Below are positions 51,452 through 60,018 of a DNA stretch of 64,000 nt, in pieces. Position 1 is the stretch's first letter; the number at the start of each line of letters is the position of its first letter. This DNA comes from Bradyrhizobium erythrophlei (GTDB lineage Bacteria > Pseudomonadota > Alphaproteobacteria > Rhizobiales > Xanthobacteraceae). A program made the position numbers and the translations under genes. The stretch is taken from contig NZ_LT670818.1 in assembly GCF_900129505.1 (NCBI RefSeq), positions 8,341,001 through 8,405,000 of the forward strand. Reading direction: 5' to 3'. Under the pieces are notes generated by a model. That model was not told the DNA's origin. It was given only the letters and a program-made list of their open reading frames with translations, and made no database searches.

Positions 51452-52117
51452 CTACTCCGCCGCCTGCGCGTTCACTTCCGCCGAGACCTGGCGGATGGCG
51501 CGGGCGAGCTGTTCGGCGGGCTGCGCGCCGGAGACGGCGTATTTCTGCGCGAAAACGAACGTCGGCACGCCCGAGATGCCCTTGTCGGAAGCGTCCTTGG
51601 CCTGCGCCGAGATCAGCGCCACGTCTTCGTCGGTCGCAAGGCGCCGGCGGACGTCGTCGGCGTCAAGGCCGCAATCGGCCGCCGCCTGCACCAGCACGTC
51701 AATATCGGTGAGATCGCCACCGTCCCTAAAATACAATTCCATCAGCCGCTGTTTCATCGCAGCAGATTTGCCTTGGGCGTCGGCCCAGTGAATCAACCGA
51801 TGGCAGTCGATGGTGTTGGGCTGGCGTTTGACCAGTTCCGGCCGGTAGGTAAGGCCCTCTTCATTCGCGGCGGCGACAACGCGACCGGCGATGTTCTTGT
51901 AGGCCTCGGGCGAGCCGAATTTGGCGGTGAGATATTCGTCGCGGCTGATGCCCTCGCGCGGCACCCAGGAATTGAGGAAGAACGGCCGCCAGTTGATCTC
52001 GACCGGAACATCCGGCGTCAGCGCCAGCGCGTTCTCGATGCGGCGCTTGCCGATATAGCACCACGGACACACCACGTCGGAAACGATGTCGATCTGGAGC
52101 GGTTTCAGGGTGCTCAC
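51452..52117 (-). CDS. DsbA-family oxidoreductase (FrnE/HCCA-isomerase type)
   Basis: 221 residues from GTG 52117 (VSTLKPLQIDIVSDVVCPWC); GGAGG lies 8 bases upstream. The motif VVCPWCYIGKRRIENAL holds the CPWC active site, and GVPTFVFAQKYAVSGAQP is the cis-proline region of the thioredoxin fold. Such proteins act as dithiol oxidoreductases or glutathione-linked isomerases. It follows an XRE regulator on the same strand, 61 bases apart. Confidence 0.88.
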   Translation of the reverse strand: MSTLKPLQIDIVSDVVCPWCYIGKRRIENALALTPDVPVEINWRPFFLNSWVPREGISRDEYLTAKFGSPEAYKNIAGRVVAAANEEGLTYRPELVKRQPNTIDCHRLIHWADAQGKSAAMKQRLMELYFRDGGDLTDIDVLVQAAADCGLDADDVRRRLATDEDVALISAQAKDASDKGISGVPTFVFAQKYAVSGAQPAEQLARAIRQVSAEVNAQAAE

Positions 52118-52178
52118 GGGCAGGTCCTCCGTCGAGAAACCCAAGAGATAAGCCGCAATCCGCGCTCCGACAAGTGAG

Positions 52179-53000
52179 CTATTTGAGGCCGGCCGCCGTG
52201 TTCCGCATCCGCTCGGCGGTCAGATCGTCGGCGGGAAAGAACGTCTCGATCGCGAGTTCCGACAGCGTGATGTCGACTGGCGTGCCGAAAATCATGGTGG
52301 TGGAAATGAAGCTCAAGACCTCGCCGTCGAGTCGCATCTTGAAGGGGATCGCGACATGGTCCGACGACAGCGGCGCTGATCGCGCCGGGATCGGATAGGC
52401 CTTCAGCTCCTGGTAGAGTTTTAGCAGCTCAGGATCAGCGGTGGCCTCGCACTGGCGATGCAACCGCTCCAAAAGATGGCTACACCATTCGGCGAGGTTG
52501 ATGGTGCGCGCCGCCAGCGCCTCCGGGTGAAAGGCCAGCCGCAGGATGTTGAAGGGCTGGCCGAGCAGCCGCTGCGGGATGCCCTCCAGCAGCGGCATCA
52601 CCATGCGGTTGGCGGACACCAGATTCCAGTGCCGGTCATAGGCCAGCGCCGGATTTGGCTCATGCGCTTTCAGCACCAGATCGATCGCCGCCCGCGCCGA
52701 TTTCAGCGCGGGATCGTCGAGCGAACGCTGCGGAAACGCCGGCGCATATCCGGCCGCGACCAGAAGGACGTTGCGTTCGCGAAGGGGCACGTCGAGCCTT
52801 TCTGCGAGTTTGAGCACCATGTCGCGCGACGGCGCGGCGCGGCCGGTTTCCACGAAGCTCAGATGGCGCGCGGAAATCTCGGCGTCGCCGGCGAGATCGA
52901 GCTGGCTGAGATGGCGGCGCTGACGCCATTCGCGCAGGTGATCGCCGATATGGACGGGTTTTGTGCGATCGGCTCGCGCCGTGGCGGTGTGTGCGCTCAT
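52179..53000 (-). CDS. XRE-family regulator with MmyB-like ligand domain
   Basis: 273 residues. The helix-turn-helix (HLREWRQRRHLSQLDLAGDA with EISARHLSFVETGRAAPSRD) is at the N-terminus, and the remainder, NPALAYDRHWNLVSANRMVM and FHPEALAARTINLAEWCSHL, is the MmyB-type PAS-like ligand domain. It is divergent from two small genes (53102, 53380) that it may control. Confidence 0.87.
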   Translation of the reverse strand: MSAHTATARADRTKPVHIGDHLREWRQRRHLSQLDLAGDAEISARHLSFVETGRAAPSRDMVLKLAERLDVPLRERNVLLVAAGYAPAFPQRSLDDPALKSARAAIDLVLKAHEPNPALAYDRHWNLVSANRMVMPLLEGIPQRLLGQPFNILRLAFHPEALAARTINLAEWCSHLLERLHRQCEATADPELLKLYQELKAYPIPARSAPLSSDHVAIPFKMRLDGEVLSFISTTMIFGTPVDITLSELAIETFFPADDLTAERMRNTAAGLK

Positions 53001-53101
53001 GGTACAAAATCTACCACGCGAATTTCACGCGTTCCATTACCTCCGACGTAATCGAATTGCGCGCCCGACCGGGTCATCTTCGTGATCACAGGAGATGCCC
53101 C

Positions 53102-53341
53102 ATGAATACGCTTTCCCGATTCAGCACCTTCTTATCCGCCGCTAGCGTGATCCCGTGGCTGCTCAATCTGGCCACCCGGCTGCTGGCGCGCGGCCTCAAC
53201 ATGCCGGAACCGCTGGTACATACCACCGGTGTGCTCGTGCTCGCGCAGGTGCAAACCTTCGAAAACAACGTCGGCAAGACTCTGTGTCCGATCCGCCTGC
53301 TACGTCAGCTCCAGGGCTGGCTGCGCCGGTCGGCACGCTGA
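53102..53341 (+). CDS. small hypothetical protein
   Basis: 79 residues from ATG 53102 with AGGAG 7 bases upstream. MNTLSRFSTFLSAASVIPWL with LNLATRLLARGLNMPEPLVH is amphipathic and helical; the frame begins inside the divergent promoter of the XRE gene. Unknown function. Followed 38 bases later by a membrane-protein gene on the same strand. Confidence 0.6.
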   Translation: MNTLSRFSTFLSAASVIPWLLNLATRLLARGLNMPEPLVHTTGVLVLAQVQTFENNVGKTLCPIRLLRQLQGWLRRSAR

Positions 53342-53379
53342 TCCCCCTCACCGTTCAACCCCGCAAAAGGAGAATTGCC

Positions 53380-53778
53380 ATGATCCATCCATCCCTGTTC
53401 CTGCGCCGCGCCATCGTGGCTGACGCCATCTTCAGCGGCGCATCGGCCATACTGTTGACGCTCGGCGCCGGCGAGCTTGCGCCCTGGCTCCGCCTGCCCG
53501 AGGCGCTGCTGCGCGAGACCGGGCTGTTCCTGATCGCGTATGCCGCGCTGGTCGGCTGGCTCGGCATGCGCCGGGCGATGCCGAAGCCGCTGGTGGTCGT
53601 CGTGATCGCGGGCAACGCGGCGTGGACGCTTGCCAGCATCGCGCTGTTGGTCTCAGGATGGGTCAATCCCAATCTGCTTGGAGAAATCCTGGTCGCAATG
53701 CAGGCGATCGCGGTCGGCGCTTTCGCGGAACTGCAATATATCGGCTTGCGCAAGAGCGGCGGCGCCATAGCAGCCTGA
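53380..53778 (+). CDS. small membrane protein, four helices
   Basis: 132 residues from ATG 53380 with AAAGGAG upstream. Four hydrophobic stretches (FLRRAIVADAIFSGASAILL, TGLFLIAYAALVGWLG, VVVVIAGNAAWTLASIALLV, ILVAMQAIAVGAFAEL) fit a four-pass inner-membrane protein. It probably belongs to the XRE regulon with the gene upstream. Function unknown. Confidence 0.7.
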   Translation: MIHPSLFLRRAIVADAIFSGASAILLTLGAGELAPWLRLPEALLRETGLFLIAYAALVGWLGMRRAMPKPLVVVVIAGNAAWTLASIALLVSGWVNPNLLGEILVAMQAIAVGAFAELQYIGLRKSGGAIAA

Positions 53779-53852
53779 ACCGAGATTGCGTCAACTGGAA
53801 GAACGGCTGCCGCAGTGGCCCCAAGGCCTCGCGGCGGCCGGTCCGTTTTCAA

Positions 53853-54011
53853 TCAACTCCACATCACGGCGGCAATCATCCCCACCAGGCACAGCACAAG
53901 TCCGGCGATCAGCATCGGCACGAGACTGCTGCCCGAGAACGGATTAGCTGGCTCCTGGGCAAGGGCGGTATCGTTGACGACCCGGTTTGCGATTGGTGTC
54001 TGGCTTGTCAT
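53853..54011 (-). CDS. 52-residue membrane micropeptide
   Basis: Not in common gene lists because of size. MTSQTPIANRVVNDTALAQE leads to NPFSGSSLVPMLIAGLVLCL and one more helix ending VMWS. AGGAG is 6 bases upstream, and its ATG overlaps the upstream haemoglobin stop as ATGA, so it is coupled to the NO-type module. Probably a membrane partner or sensor subunit. Confidence 0.7.
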   Translation of the reverse strand: MTSQTPIANRVVNDTALAQEPANPFSGSSLVPMLIAGLVLCLVGMIAAVMWS

Positions 54012-54469
54012 CGGATGTCTCCTGCCGCTTTACGGCGGAACCTTTCGCCGCTTCCGAGCAGGACGCCCTGCGCGCCCGCGATGCCGAGCTCAAGGCTGGC
54101 GGCAATTCGCCGCGCAAGTTCGAGGAAATGTGCGGCAGCTTCCGGGGGGCAGACCTCCCGGGCGGTGATCTCGAACAAGCCAAGCCAGCGGTCGAAATGA
54201 TCGGCATCGACCGGCATCGGCAGATGCCTGGCCATCGGCGTTCCCTGATAGCGGCCCGACATCAGCGCCACCGACGACCAGAAGGCGCACATCTGCTCCA
54301 CATGCGGCTCCCAATCCTCGATTCGTGCTTCAAAGATCGGCGCCAGTACCGCATCGGCGCGGACTTTGGCATAGAACTCACGAACCAGGCGCTCGATCAG
54401 AGGCTCGGTAATGCCGGTCCTGGCGACAATCTCGGCCGTGATCCCCTCGCGCCGTTCTGCTGCCGTCAC
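54008..54469 (-). CDS. group III truncated haemoglobin
   Basis: GTG at 54469 gives 153 residues; AGGAG 7 bases upstream. LIERLVREFYAKVRADAVLA with WEPHVEQMCAFWSSVALMSG and the YQGTPMARHLPMPVDADHFD haem segment (HFDRWLGLF) match group III truncated globins. Such proteins bind O2 or NO. Expression is likely controlled by the divergent NsrR-like regulator through the 29-bp palindrome directly upstream. Confidence 0.9.
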   Translation of the reverse strand: MTAAERREGITAEIVARTGITEPLIERLVREFYAKVRADAVLAPIFEARIEDWEPHVEQMCAFWSSVALMSGRYQGTPMARHLPMPVDADHFDRWLGLFEITAREVCPPEAAAHFLELARRIAASLELGIAGAQGVLLGSGERFRRKAAGDIR

Positions 54470-54478
54470 GACGGTCTC

Positions 54479-54507
54479 CTAAATAGGTATTTCAAATACC
54501 TATTTAG
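54479..54507. promoter_or_regulatory. 29-bp palindromic operator between globin and Rrf2 genes
   Basis: CTAAATAGGTATTT, a single C, AAATACCTATTTAG: perfect over 14 bases each side. An 11-1-11 core (AATAGGTATTT, C, AAATACCTATT) matches the shape and outer bases of NsrR-type operators. It starts 10 bases upstream of the globin GTG and lies about 43 bases before the regulator ATG. Confidence 0.88.
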
Positions 54508-54549
54508 ACCGCTATAGATTCCTTGCAAGGCTTTTCTTTTGGAGATCCG

Positions 54550-54987
54550 ATGCGCCTGACCTCCTTTACGGATTTTGCGTTGCGCGCCCTGATGCGTCTG
54601 GCCGGAGAGCCGACGCGTTCGTTCGCGACCAACGAGATCGCCGCCGAGTTCGGCATCTCCCGAAATCATCTTGCAAAAGTGGTGCGGGATCTGGCCGACG
54701 GCGGTTTCATCAGCACGCAGCGCGGTGCCGGCGGCGGGTTCAGTCTGGCCAGAGCGCCGCAGTCGATCACGCTGGGCGAAGTCGTGCGTGTTCTGGAAGC
54801 GCGCCACGCGCTGGTCGAGTGCTTTCGCGGCGACGGCGGCAATTGTGTGCTCGCGCCGCGTTGTCGCCTGAAGGCCCGCCTTGCCGCCGCCCGTGAGGCC
54901 TTTATGCGAGAACTCGACGCCACCACGCTTGCGGAATGCGCCTATCCCGCACGATCCAGCAAGAACCCGGCGCCAAATATCGCATGA
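54550..54987 (+). CDS. Rrf2-family (NsrR-like) transcriptional regulator
   Basis: 145 residues from ATG 54550 (MRLTSFTDFALRALMRLAGE) with TTTGGAG upstream. The winged helix (IAAEFGISRNHLAKVVRDLA, GAGGGFSLAR) and three cysteines, ALVECFRGDGGNCVLAPRCR, match NsrR with its iron-sulfur site. It senses nitric oxide by cluster damage. It is divergent from the globin gene and translationally coupled (ATGA) to the DUF6522 gene downstream. Confidence 0.88.
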   Translation: MRLTSFTDFALRALMRLAGEPTRSFATNEIAAEFGISRNHLAKVVRDLADGGFISTQRGAGGGFSLARAPQSITLGEVVRVLEARHALVECFRGDGGNCVLAPRCRLKARLAAAREAFMRELDATTLAECAYPARSSKNPAPNIA

Positions 54988-55286
54988 GAGTCGCCATGAA
55001 ACCGGTTGAATTCGAGAACGGCACCGTCGAGATCGATGCATTCGTGATTGCCGAGGGTCTTGGCATCGCGCTGCCGCTGCTCAGGCAACAGATGCGCGCA
55101 GGCAAGATCACAAGCCTGTCCGAGCGCGGGATTGATGACGACGGCGGCCGCCATCGCCTGACCTTCTTCTCCGAACACCGGCGATTTCGCGTGGTGATCG
55201 ACGAATCCGGCGCGATCATTCAACGCTCGACGCTCAACTTTGGAGATGCACCGATTCCGAAATCCGTCCGGAAGCCCGGCGGCTAG
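54984..55286 (+). CDS. DUF6522-family protein
   Basis: 100 residues from ATG 54984, which overlaps the regulator stop (ATGA). MKPVEFENGTVEIDAFVIAE with LTFFSEHRRFRVVIDESGAI is the pattern of DUF6522, small proteins found next to NsrR and nitrogen-oxide genes. It probably belongs to the same NO-response group. An internal ATG at 54996 is an alternative start. Confidence 0.75.
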   Translation: MRVAMKPVEFENGTVEIDAFVIAEGLGIALPLLRQQMRAGKITSLSERGIDDDGGRHRLTFFSEHRRFRVVIDESGAIIQRSTLNFGDAPIPKSVRKPGG

Positions 55287-55361
55287 ATCCACGGCTGTTT
55301 CGAGAGCGGCGGCGTTGCGGCTGTCGAAACGCCGTTGCGAGCGCAAGCGAAGTATCCGAGA

Positions 55362-55553
55362 CTGTCATTCCGGGGCGATGCGAAGCATCGAACTACGATG
55401 TGCAATTGCACATCGGAGAATCTCGAGATTCCGGGTTTGGTGCTAACTAACTAACGCACCATTCCGGAATGACGGAGAATGGATTGCTTCGTCGCGGAGC
55501 CTGTCGTCGGGCGCGCATTCGCGCGACCTGTTGGCTTCAGTGACGAGGCCTGG
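55362..55553. repeat. composite dispersed repeat
   Basis: Has TGTCATTCCGGGGCGATGCG at the left and later CATTCCGGAATGACGG; the CCGGAATG/CATTCCGG pieces pair. It is followed by GGATTGCTTCGTCGCGGAGC of the family B element. Two repeat families are thus joined here. It ends just before the methyltransferase at 55573. Confidence 0.65.
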
Positions 55554-55572
55554 CCGCGGGAACTGTTGCGTC

Positions 55573-56199
55573 ATGTCGGCGAAAGTCAGCGGCACCGAAG
55601 GCTATGCCGAAGAGGCCGAGGCGCTTTTCAAGCAGTATGAAAGCATCCCCGCGGCCGATGCGCACCGGGCGGTGCTGCGTCTGATCCCGGCGATGCCGGG
55701 CCATGTGCTCGACATCGGTTCGGGCACCGGGCGCGATGCCGCTTGGTTCGCCAGCCGGGGACATTCCGTCGTCGCCGTCGAGCCGACCGACGCGATGCGC
55801 TTGCCGGCGATGGCGCTGCATCCGTCGCCACGGATCGATTGGCTCGACGACAGCCTGCCGGATCTCGCCGCTCTGCGGGCCCGGGGCGAGACCTTCGACC
55901 TCGTCATGCTGACCGCCGTCTGGATGCATCTCGACGAGGCGCAGCGCCGGCAGGCGATGCCGAAGCTTGCCGCGCTAATGCGGCCGGGCGGCACGATGAT
56001 CATGAAGATCCGGCACGGGCCGGTGCCGCCGGGACGGCGAATGTTCGAGGTCAGCGCAGAGGAGACGATCGCGCTGGCGGGAAACGAGGGCCTGCGTCCG
56101 GTGTTGAACGTGCGCAGCGAATCCAGCCAGGAAAAAAATCGCGCCGCCGGGGTCAGCTGGATCAATCTGGGGTTCGTGAAAGGGAAGGAACGCTCCTAG
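55573..56199 (+). CDS. class I SAM-dependent methyltransferase
   Basis: 208 residues from ATG 55573. Motif I is VLDIGSGTGRDAAWFASRGH, followed by the acidic SVVAVEPTDAMRLPAM; the core strand LVMLTAVWMHLDEAQRR is the usual motif between strands. A typical small-molecule methyltransferase fold with no obvious substrate domain. Located after a dispersed repeat; no operon partner. Confidence 0.82.
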   Translation: MSAKVSGTEGYAEEAEALFKQYESIPAADAHRAVLRLIPAMPGHVLDIGSGTGRDAAWFASRGHSVVAVEPTDAMRLPAMALHPSPRIDWLDDSLPDLAALRARGETFDLVMLTAVWMHLDEAQRRQAMPKLAALMRPGGTMIMKIRHGPVPPGRRMFEVSAEETIALAGNEGLRPVLNVRSESSQEKNRAAGVSWINLGFVKGKERS

Positions 56200-56256
56200 G
56201 CCGGGACAACGCCTATTGAGTTTCTCGTCATTGCGACGACTGGGGGAGCCCGGCGC

Positions 56257-56949
56257 TCAAGCCGAAGCTTGGCCTTCCGCGCTGGGCTTGGCCTCGGCCC
56301 GCGCAAAAATCCCCGATTTTCCTGACGGCATTTTGTCCGCGGCCGCTTTCCCGGCGTGACCGTTCATCAGCTTGCCGTTGGCATGCTTCGCCTTGCCATT
56401 CAGCTTTTGCTTCGGCTCTTTCCTTGCCAGCTTTTGCGCGGCCTTGGCGGCTTCCTTTTCGGCTTTCTTCAACGCCTTCCGCTCGGCCTTGGCCTTCAGC
56501 CGCAGCCGTTCGGCGCGCGCCTCGGCGCGCTTCTTCTTGCGCTTTTTCTCGCAAGCCGCGCATTTGCAGCCGATTGGCTTCAGATAGGCCTTGAAGTAGT
56601 CGGTGCCGTAATCGTAGTTGATCTCTTCGCCCGGCTCGATGTTCTTGATGGCGCGGATCACCACCTTGCGCTTGCGGGGGCTGACGTCGGATTCCGCGTT
56701 CGGCTTGCAGGCGTGGTTGATGTAGCGGGCGATGTTCTTGCGTACCGAGCCGTCGATGGTCCAGCGGTTGTTGAGCTCGAACAGATATTTGTTCTCGATC
56801 GCGTCGTCCTTCTTCTTTCGGGAATCCAGCAGCGGCCCGAAATAGCGGACGATCTTGGCACCCTTCTTGATCGGTTTGGTGGCGAAGAGGCCAAGCCCGG
56901 TGCGGGAACGGCCGACGCGATACGGTTTTTTCGGCGAAATGGCAGGCAT
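56257..56949 (-). CDS. SET-domain protein with lysine/alanine-rich tail
   Basis: 230 residues. Residues about 10-130 are a SET methyltransferase domain: GRSRTGLGLFATKPIKKGAK, then RYINHACKPNAESDV (NHxCxPN) and EEINYDYGTDYFKAY (the YDYG end). KCAACEKKRKKKR resembles a post-SET cysteine cluster (CKCAAC). The last 90 residues are lysine/alanine-rich, like histone H1 tails. SET proteins transfer methyl groups from SAM to lysines. The target is unknown; the tail could bind DNA or be a substrate. Confidence 0.83.
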   Translation of the reverse strand: MPAISPKKPYRVGRSRTGLGLFATKPIKKGAKIVRYFGPLLDSRKKKDDAIENKYLFELNNRWTIDGSVRKNIARYINHACKPNAESDVSPRKRKVVIRAIKNIEPGEEINYDYGTDYFKAYLKPIGCKCAACEKKRKKKRAEARAERLRLKAKAERKALKKAEKEAAKAAQKLARKEPKQKLNGKAKHANGKLMNGHAGKAAADKMPSGKSGIFARAEAKPSAEGQASA

Positions 56950-57103
56950 GTTCGATAAGACAACTGCACGCTAGTGAGAGAGGGATAGCGAAGCCGCTGT
57001 TCTAGGATGATTCCGCACCAATGTCAGGCCTTTCGCGCCATTTGCCTGAACCTTCCCCAGCTTGCGCACGTCGAACGCTGGGTTCCCTGCTGGAGGCAGC
57101 CTT

Positions 57104-57751
57104 ATGAAGCGTATTTTTCACGTTCGGATCGCCAGCCGCAGGGATCTCACGTCAGCAATTGCCCTGGCGCTGTCGATCTGTGCCGGCTCCGGCCTGGTTT
57201 CCAACGTCGGCGCCCAAACAATCGGCAGCAGTTACACATCCACCGCCCCCAAAGATTGCCGCGTCTCCGGCGCCCATAATGGCGTCGACGATTCCGCGAC
57301 ACGATTCTGTCCGGGCAAGGCCGGTCTTGGCGTGCTGGTGAACGAGGATGACTTGCGTGAAACCGTCTCGGTCGGTCGCAGCCACGCCGCGGCCGCCAGG
57401 GAGCCAGCCGCGCAGGCCTGGTTCGGTCCGTTCAACTCGAGCCATGCGACGGTCGAATGGCGCGCGCTGGACGGCAAGCCGTTCGCGATCATCCAGCGCT
57501 GGCACCTCGGCGACAACAGCGATGAGGGCAAGAACGGCCGGCCGATCGCAAAACCAATACTGGTGGTGACGCGGCTGCCGCCGGGACCGGTGTGTCATGT
57601 CGCCTATGTCGACGTGAAGGCCAATCCCGATGCCAATGAACTCGCCCGCAAGGCCGCCGAAGGCATTGCGCGTGGCTTCGACTGTGGCAAGGACGCGATA
57701 AAAATCGTCGGCACAAGCGGCCGGGCGGTGGAGCTGACGATCCGGCGCTGA
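57104..57751 (+). CDS. secreted protein of unknown function
   Basis: 215 residues from ATG 57104 (MKRIFHVRIASRRDLTSAIA), with CTGGAGG upstream. A signal peptide with a long basic lead ends near VGAQTIG. The mature part has KDCRVSGAHN, TRFCPGKAGLGVLVNEDDLR, GPVCHVAYVDVKAN and FDCGKDAIKIVG, four cysteines in a beta-rich domain. Resembles small periplasmic proteins of the rhizobial IalB-like type, but the match is too weak to name. Confidence 0.65.
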   Translation: MKRIFHVRIASRRDLTSAIALALSICAGSGLVSNVGAQTIGSSYTSTAPKDCRVSGAHNGVDDSATRFCPGKAGLGVLVNEDDLRETVSVGRSHAAAAREPAAQAWFGPFNSSHATVEWRALDGKPFAIIQRWHLGDNSDEGKNGRPIAKPILVVTRLPPGPVCHVAYVDVKANPDANELARKAAEGIARGFDCGKDAIKIVGTSGRAVELTIRR

Positions 57752-57766
57752 TCAGGCCACCGGTGC

Positions 57767-58483
57767 CTACCCGATCGCGCGCTTGAGCATGGCGTCCAGC
57801 AGCATGCCGGCGTCGGTGCCTTTTGGCAGCCGGTCGAGGATATCGGTCAGTCTTCCGTCGAGCAGGAGCATGGTAAAACCGTGGACCAGCGACCAGGCGC
57901 GCGCGATGTCGGCCGCCTGCTCCAACGACAGCGCCTCTTTGGAGATCTGCTCCTGGCGCTTGGCGCCGATGGCGCCGGCAAGCCCTGCGAACGACGCCTC
58001 GGCGGCTTCGTGCAGCGACGGCCGTGACATATCGAGACGCTCGGTGCGGAACATCAGCCCGTACATGCCGGGATGCGCCTGCGCGTAGGCGACGTAGGCC
58101 CTGGCCCGCGCCGCTGCCTTCTCCAGCGGAGCGGCGGCCGAGGCGCCGGCGGCCGCCATCGCCGTGTTGAACCGGCGAAAGCCGATCGCGGCGAGTTCGC
58201 TGACGAGGCCCGTGAGGTCGCCGAAATGATGGGTCGGTGCTGCATGCGAGACTCCAGCCTCGCGCGCCACCGCGCGCAGCGTCAGGCCGGCGAGCCCGTC
58301 GCGCTCGAGCACCCGTTCTGCCGCTTCGAGCAGCCCATCGCGCAGCGCACCGTGATGATAGGGCGAGCTTTCCTTCGAGGCGGCGGGTTTGGGCCCGCCA
58401 CGCTTTCGAGGAACGCGCGCCGCCGCAGTTTCGTTCGCGGCACGGCCAACGCGCACGCGCCCTACATTCGGTTTTCTTGCCAT
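57767..58483 (-). CDS. TetR-family transcriptional regulator
   Basis: 238 residues from ATG 58483. A basic lead (VPRKRGGPKPAASKESSPYH) is followed by the helix-turn-helix GLTLRAVAREAGVSHAAPTH with HFGDLTGLVSEL. The ligand domain is typical of the TetR C-terminal group with MYGLMFRTERLDMSR. Its gene is divergent from the carotenoid oxygenase; palindromes in the 100-base gap are probably its sites. The open frame continues to 59365 but has no coding look there. Confidence 0.88.
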   Translation of the reverse strand: MARKPNVGRVRVGRAANETAAARVPRKRGGPKPAASKESSPYHHGALRDGLLEAAERVLERDGLAGLTLRAVAREAGVSHAAPTHHFGDLTGLVSELAAIGFRRFNTAMAAAGASAAAPLEKAAARARAYVAYAQAHPGMYGLMFRTERLDMSRPSLHEAAEASFAGLAGAIGAKRQEQISKEALSLEQAADIARAWSLVHGFTMLLLDGRLTDILDRLPKGTDAGMLLDAMLKRAIG

Positions 58484-58503
58484 TTCTGATCTATAGATCA
58501 CGA

Positions 58504-58564
58504 TTTTGACACTGTAAAGATTTGGCTTGACGAGCAGATGCCATATCTTTACGACGTAAAGATA
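58504..58564. promoter_or_regulatory. operator and promoter region of the carotenoid oxygenase
   Basis: A 28-base segment TTTTGACACTGTAAAGATTT through CTTGAC (58504-58531) is followed by a perfect 9-3-9 palindrome, TATCTTTAC-GAC-GTAAAGATA (58544-58564). The half-site GTAAAGAT occurs in both. The first segment recurs with one change at 60161-60188. These fit TetR-type operators and place them between the two divergent genes. Confidence 0.78.
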
Positions 58565-58582
58565 ACGTAAAAGGAGCGACCG

Positions 58583-59986
58583 ATGCTCGAGGCAGCAGCG
58601 ACCAGGACGGCCCGGACCAATCTGGCGCCGATACCGATGGAATGCGACGCGCCGTTTCTCAAAGTCGTCGGCGAATTGCCACGCGAGCTCAACGGCACGC
58701 TCTACCGCAACGGCCCCAACCCGCAATTCGACGTTCCCGGCGCGCACTGGTTCGTCGGCGACGGCATGCTGCACGCCTTCCATCTCGAAAATGGCCGCGC
58801 CAGCTATCGCAACCGCTGGGTCCGCACCCCGAAATGGCAGGCCGAGCACGATTCCGGCCGCGCCCTGTTCGGCGGCTTCGGCCGCAGGCTGCCCGATACG
58901 CCGGCCTCGGTGACCCAGGACGGCGGCGTCGCCAACACCAACATCATCTCCCATGCCGGTCGCCTGCTGGCGCTGGAGGAAGCCCATCTGCCGACCGAGA
59001 TTGAGCCCGGCACGCTTGGCACCCGCGGCTATTGCAACTATGGCGGCGGTATCGCCGGCCCGTTTACCGCGCATCCCAAGATCGATCCGGTCACCGGCGA
59101 GATGGTGTTCTTCGGCTACAACGCCGCGGGGCCGCTGACCCCTGCCCTCTCCTTCGGATCGGTCAATGCATCGGGCGTGGTGACGCGCTTCGAACGCTTC
59201 GAGGCGCCCTATGCCAGCATGGTGCATGATTTCATCGTCACCGAAAATCACATGCTGTTTCCGGTCCTGCCTATCACCGGCAGCATGACGCGGGCGATGG
59301 CGGGCCAGCCGCCTTATGCCTGGGAGCCCGACAAGGGCGCCTTTGTCGGCGTCATGAAGCGCCACGGCTCAGCGAAAGACATCGTCTGGTTCCGCGCCGA
59401 GAGCTGCTACGTCTTCCATGTCATGAATGCCTGGGAAGAAGGCAGCCGCATTGTCGCCGACGTCATGCAGTTCGAGGAGGCGCCGCTGTTCCCCCACCCC
59501 GACGGCAGGCCGACCGACCCTGACAAGTCGCGCGCGCGGCTGTGCCGCTGGAGTTTCGATCTCTCGGGCAATACCGACCGCTTCACCCAGACCTATCTCG
59601 ACGATCTGACCGGTGAATTCCCGCGCATCGATGGGCGCCGCACTGGTCTTGCCAGCCAGCACGGCTGGTACGCCTGCGCCAATCCGGATCTTCCCATGTT
59701 CGGCGCCCTGTCGGGCATCGTGCATGTCGACGGCAAAGGCAGGCGGCTCGGCAAGTACCTGTTGCCGGCCGGCGACACCATCTCCGAACCGGTATTCGTC
59801 GCCCGCGGCGAGGATGCCGCCGAGGGCGATGGCTGGCTGTTGGCGGCGGTCTGGCGCGCAACCGAGAACCGCAGCGACCTTGCGGTCTTCAACGCCACAG
59901 ATGTTGAGGCGGGTCCCCTCGCGCTGGTGCAGCTCGGCCACCGGGTGCCCGACGGCTTTCACGGCAATTGGGTCGGAGCGGTCTAA
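58583..59986 (+). CDS. carotenoid oxygenase (CCD/lignostilbene dioxygenase family)
   Basis: 467 residues with AAAAGGAG 6 bases before the ATG. The family's four iron-binding histidines are seen: PFTAHPKIDPVTGEM, YASMVHDFIVTENHML, CYVFHVMNAWEEG and DGFHGNWVG at the end. It opens double bonds of carotenoids, stilbenes or related phenylpropenoids using O2 and non-haem iron. Divergent TetR regulator and palindromic operators indicate inducible expression. Substrate undecided. Confidence 0.92.
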   Translation: MLEAAATRTARTNLAPIPMECDAPFLKVVGELPRELNGTLYRNGPNPQFDVPGAHWFVGDGMLHAFHLENGRASYRNRWVRTPKWQAEHDSGRALFGGFGRRLPDTPASVTQDGGVANTNIISHAGRLLALEEAHLPTEIEPGTLGTRGYCNYGGGIAGPFTAHPKIDPVTGEMVFFGYNAAGPLTPALSFGSVNASGVVTRFERFEAPYASMVHDFIVTENHMLFPVLPITGSMTRAMAGQPPYAWEPDKGAFVGVMKRHGSAKDIVWFRAESCYVFHVMNAWEEGSRIVADVMQFEEAPLFPHPDGRPTDPDKSRARLCRWSFDLSGNTDRFTQTYLDDLTGEFPRIDGRRTGLASQHGWYACANPDLPMFGALSGIVHVDGKGRRLGKYLLPAGDTISEPVFVARGEDAAEGDGWLLAAVWRATENRSDLAVFNATDVEAGPLALVQLGHRVPDGFHGNWVGAV

Positions 59987-60018
59987 GCCCGTCGAGGCTG
60001 GTGGCGTCCCAAATCCAG

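Noticed and set aside
58484..59365. N-terminal extension of the TetR frame to 532 residues
   Set aside because: The extension is antisense to the carotenoid oxygenase and the TetR motif begins right after ATG 58483.
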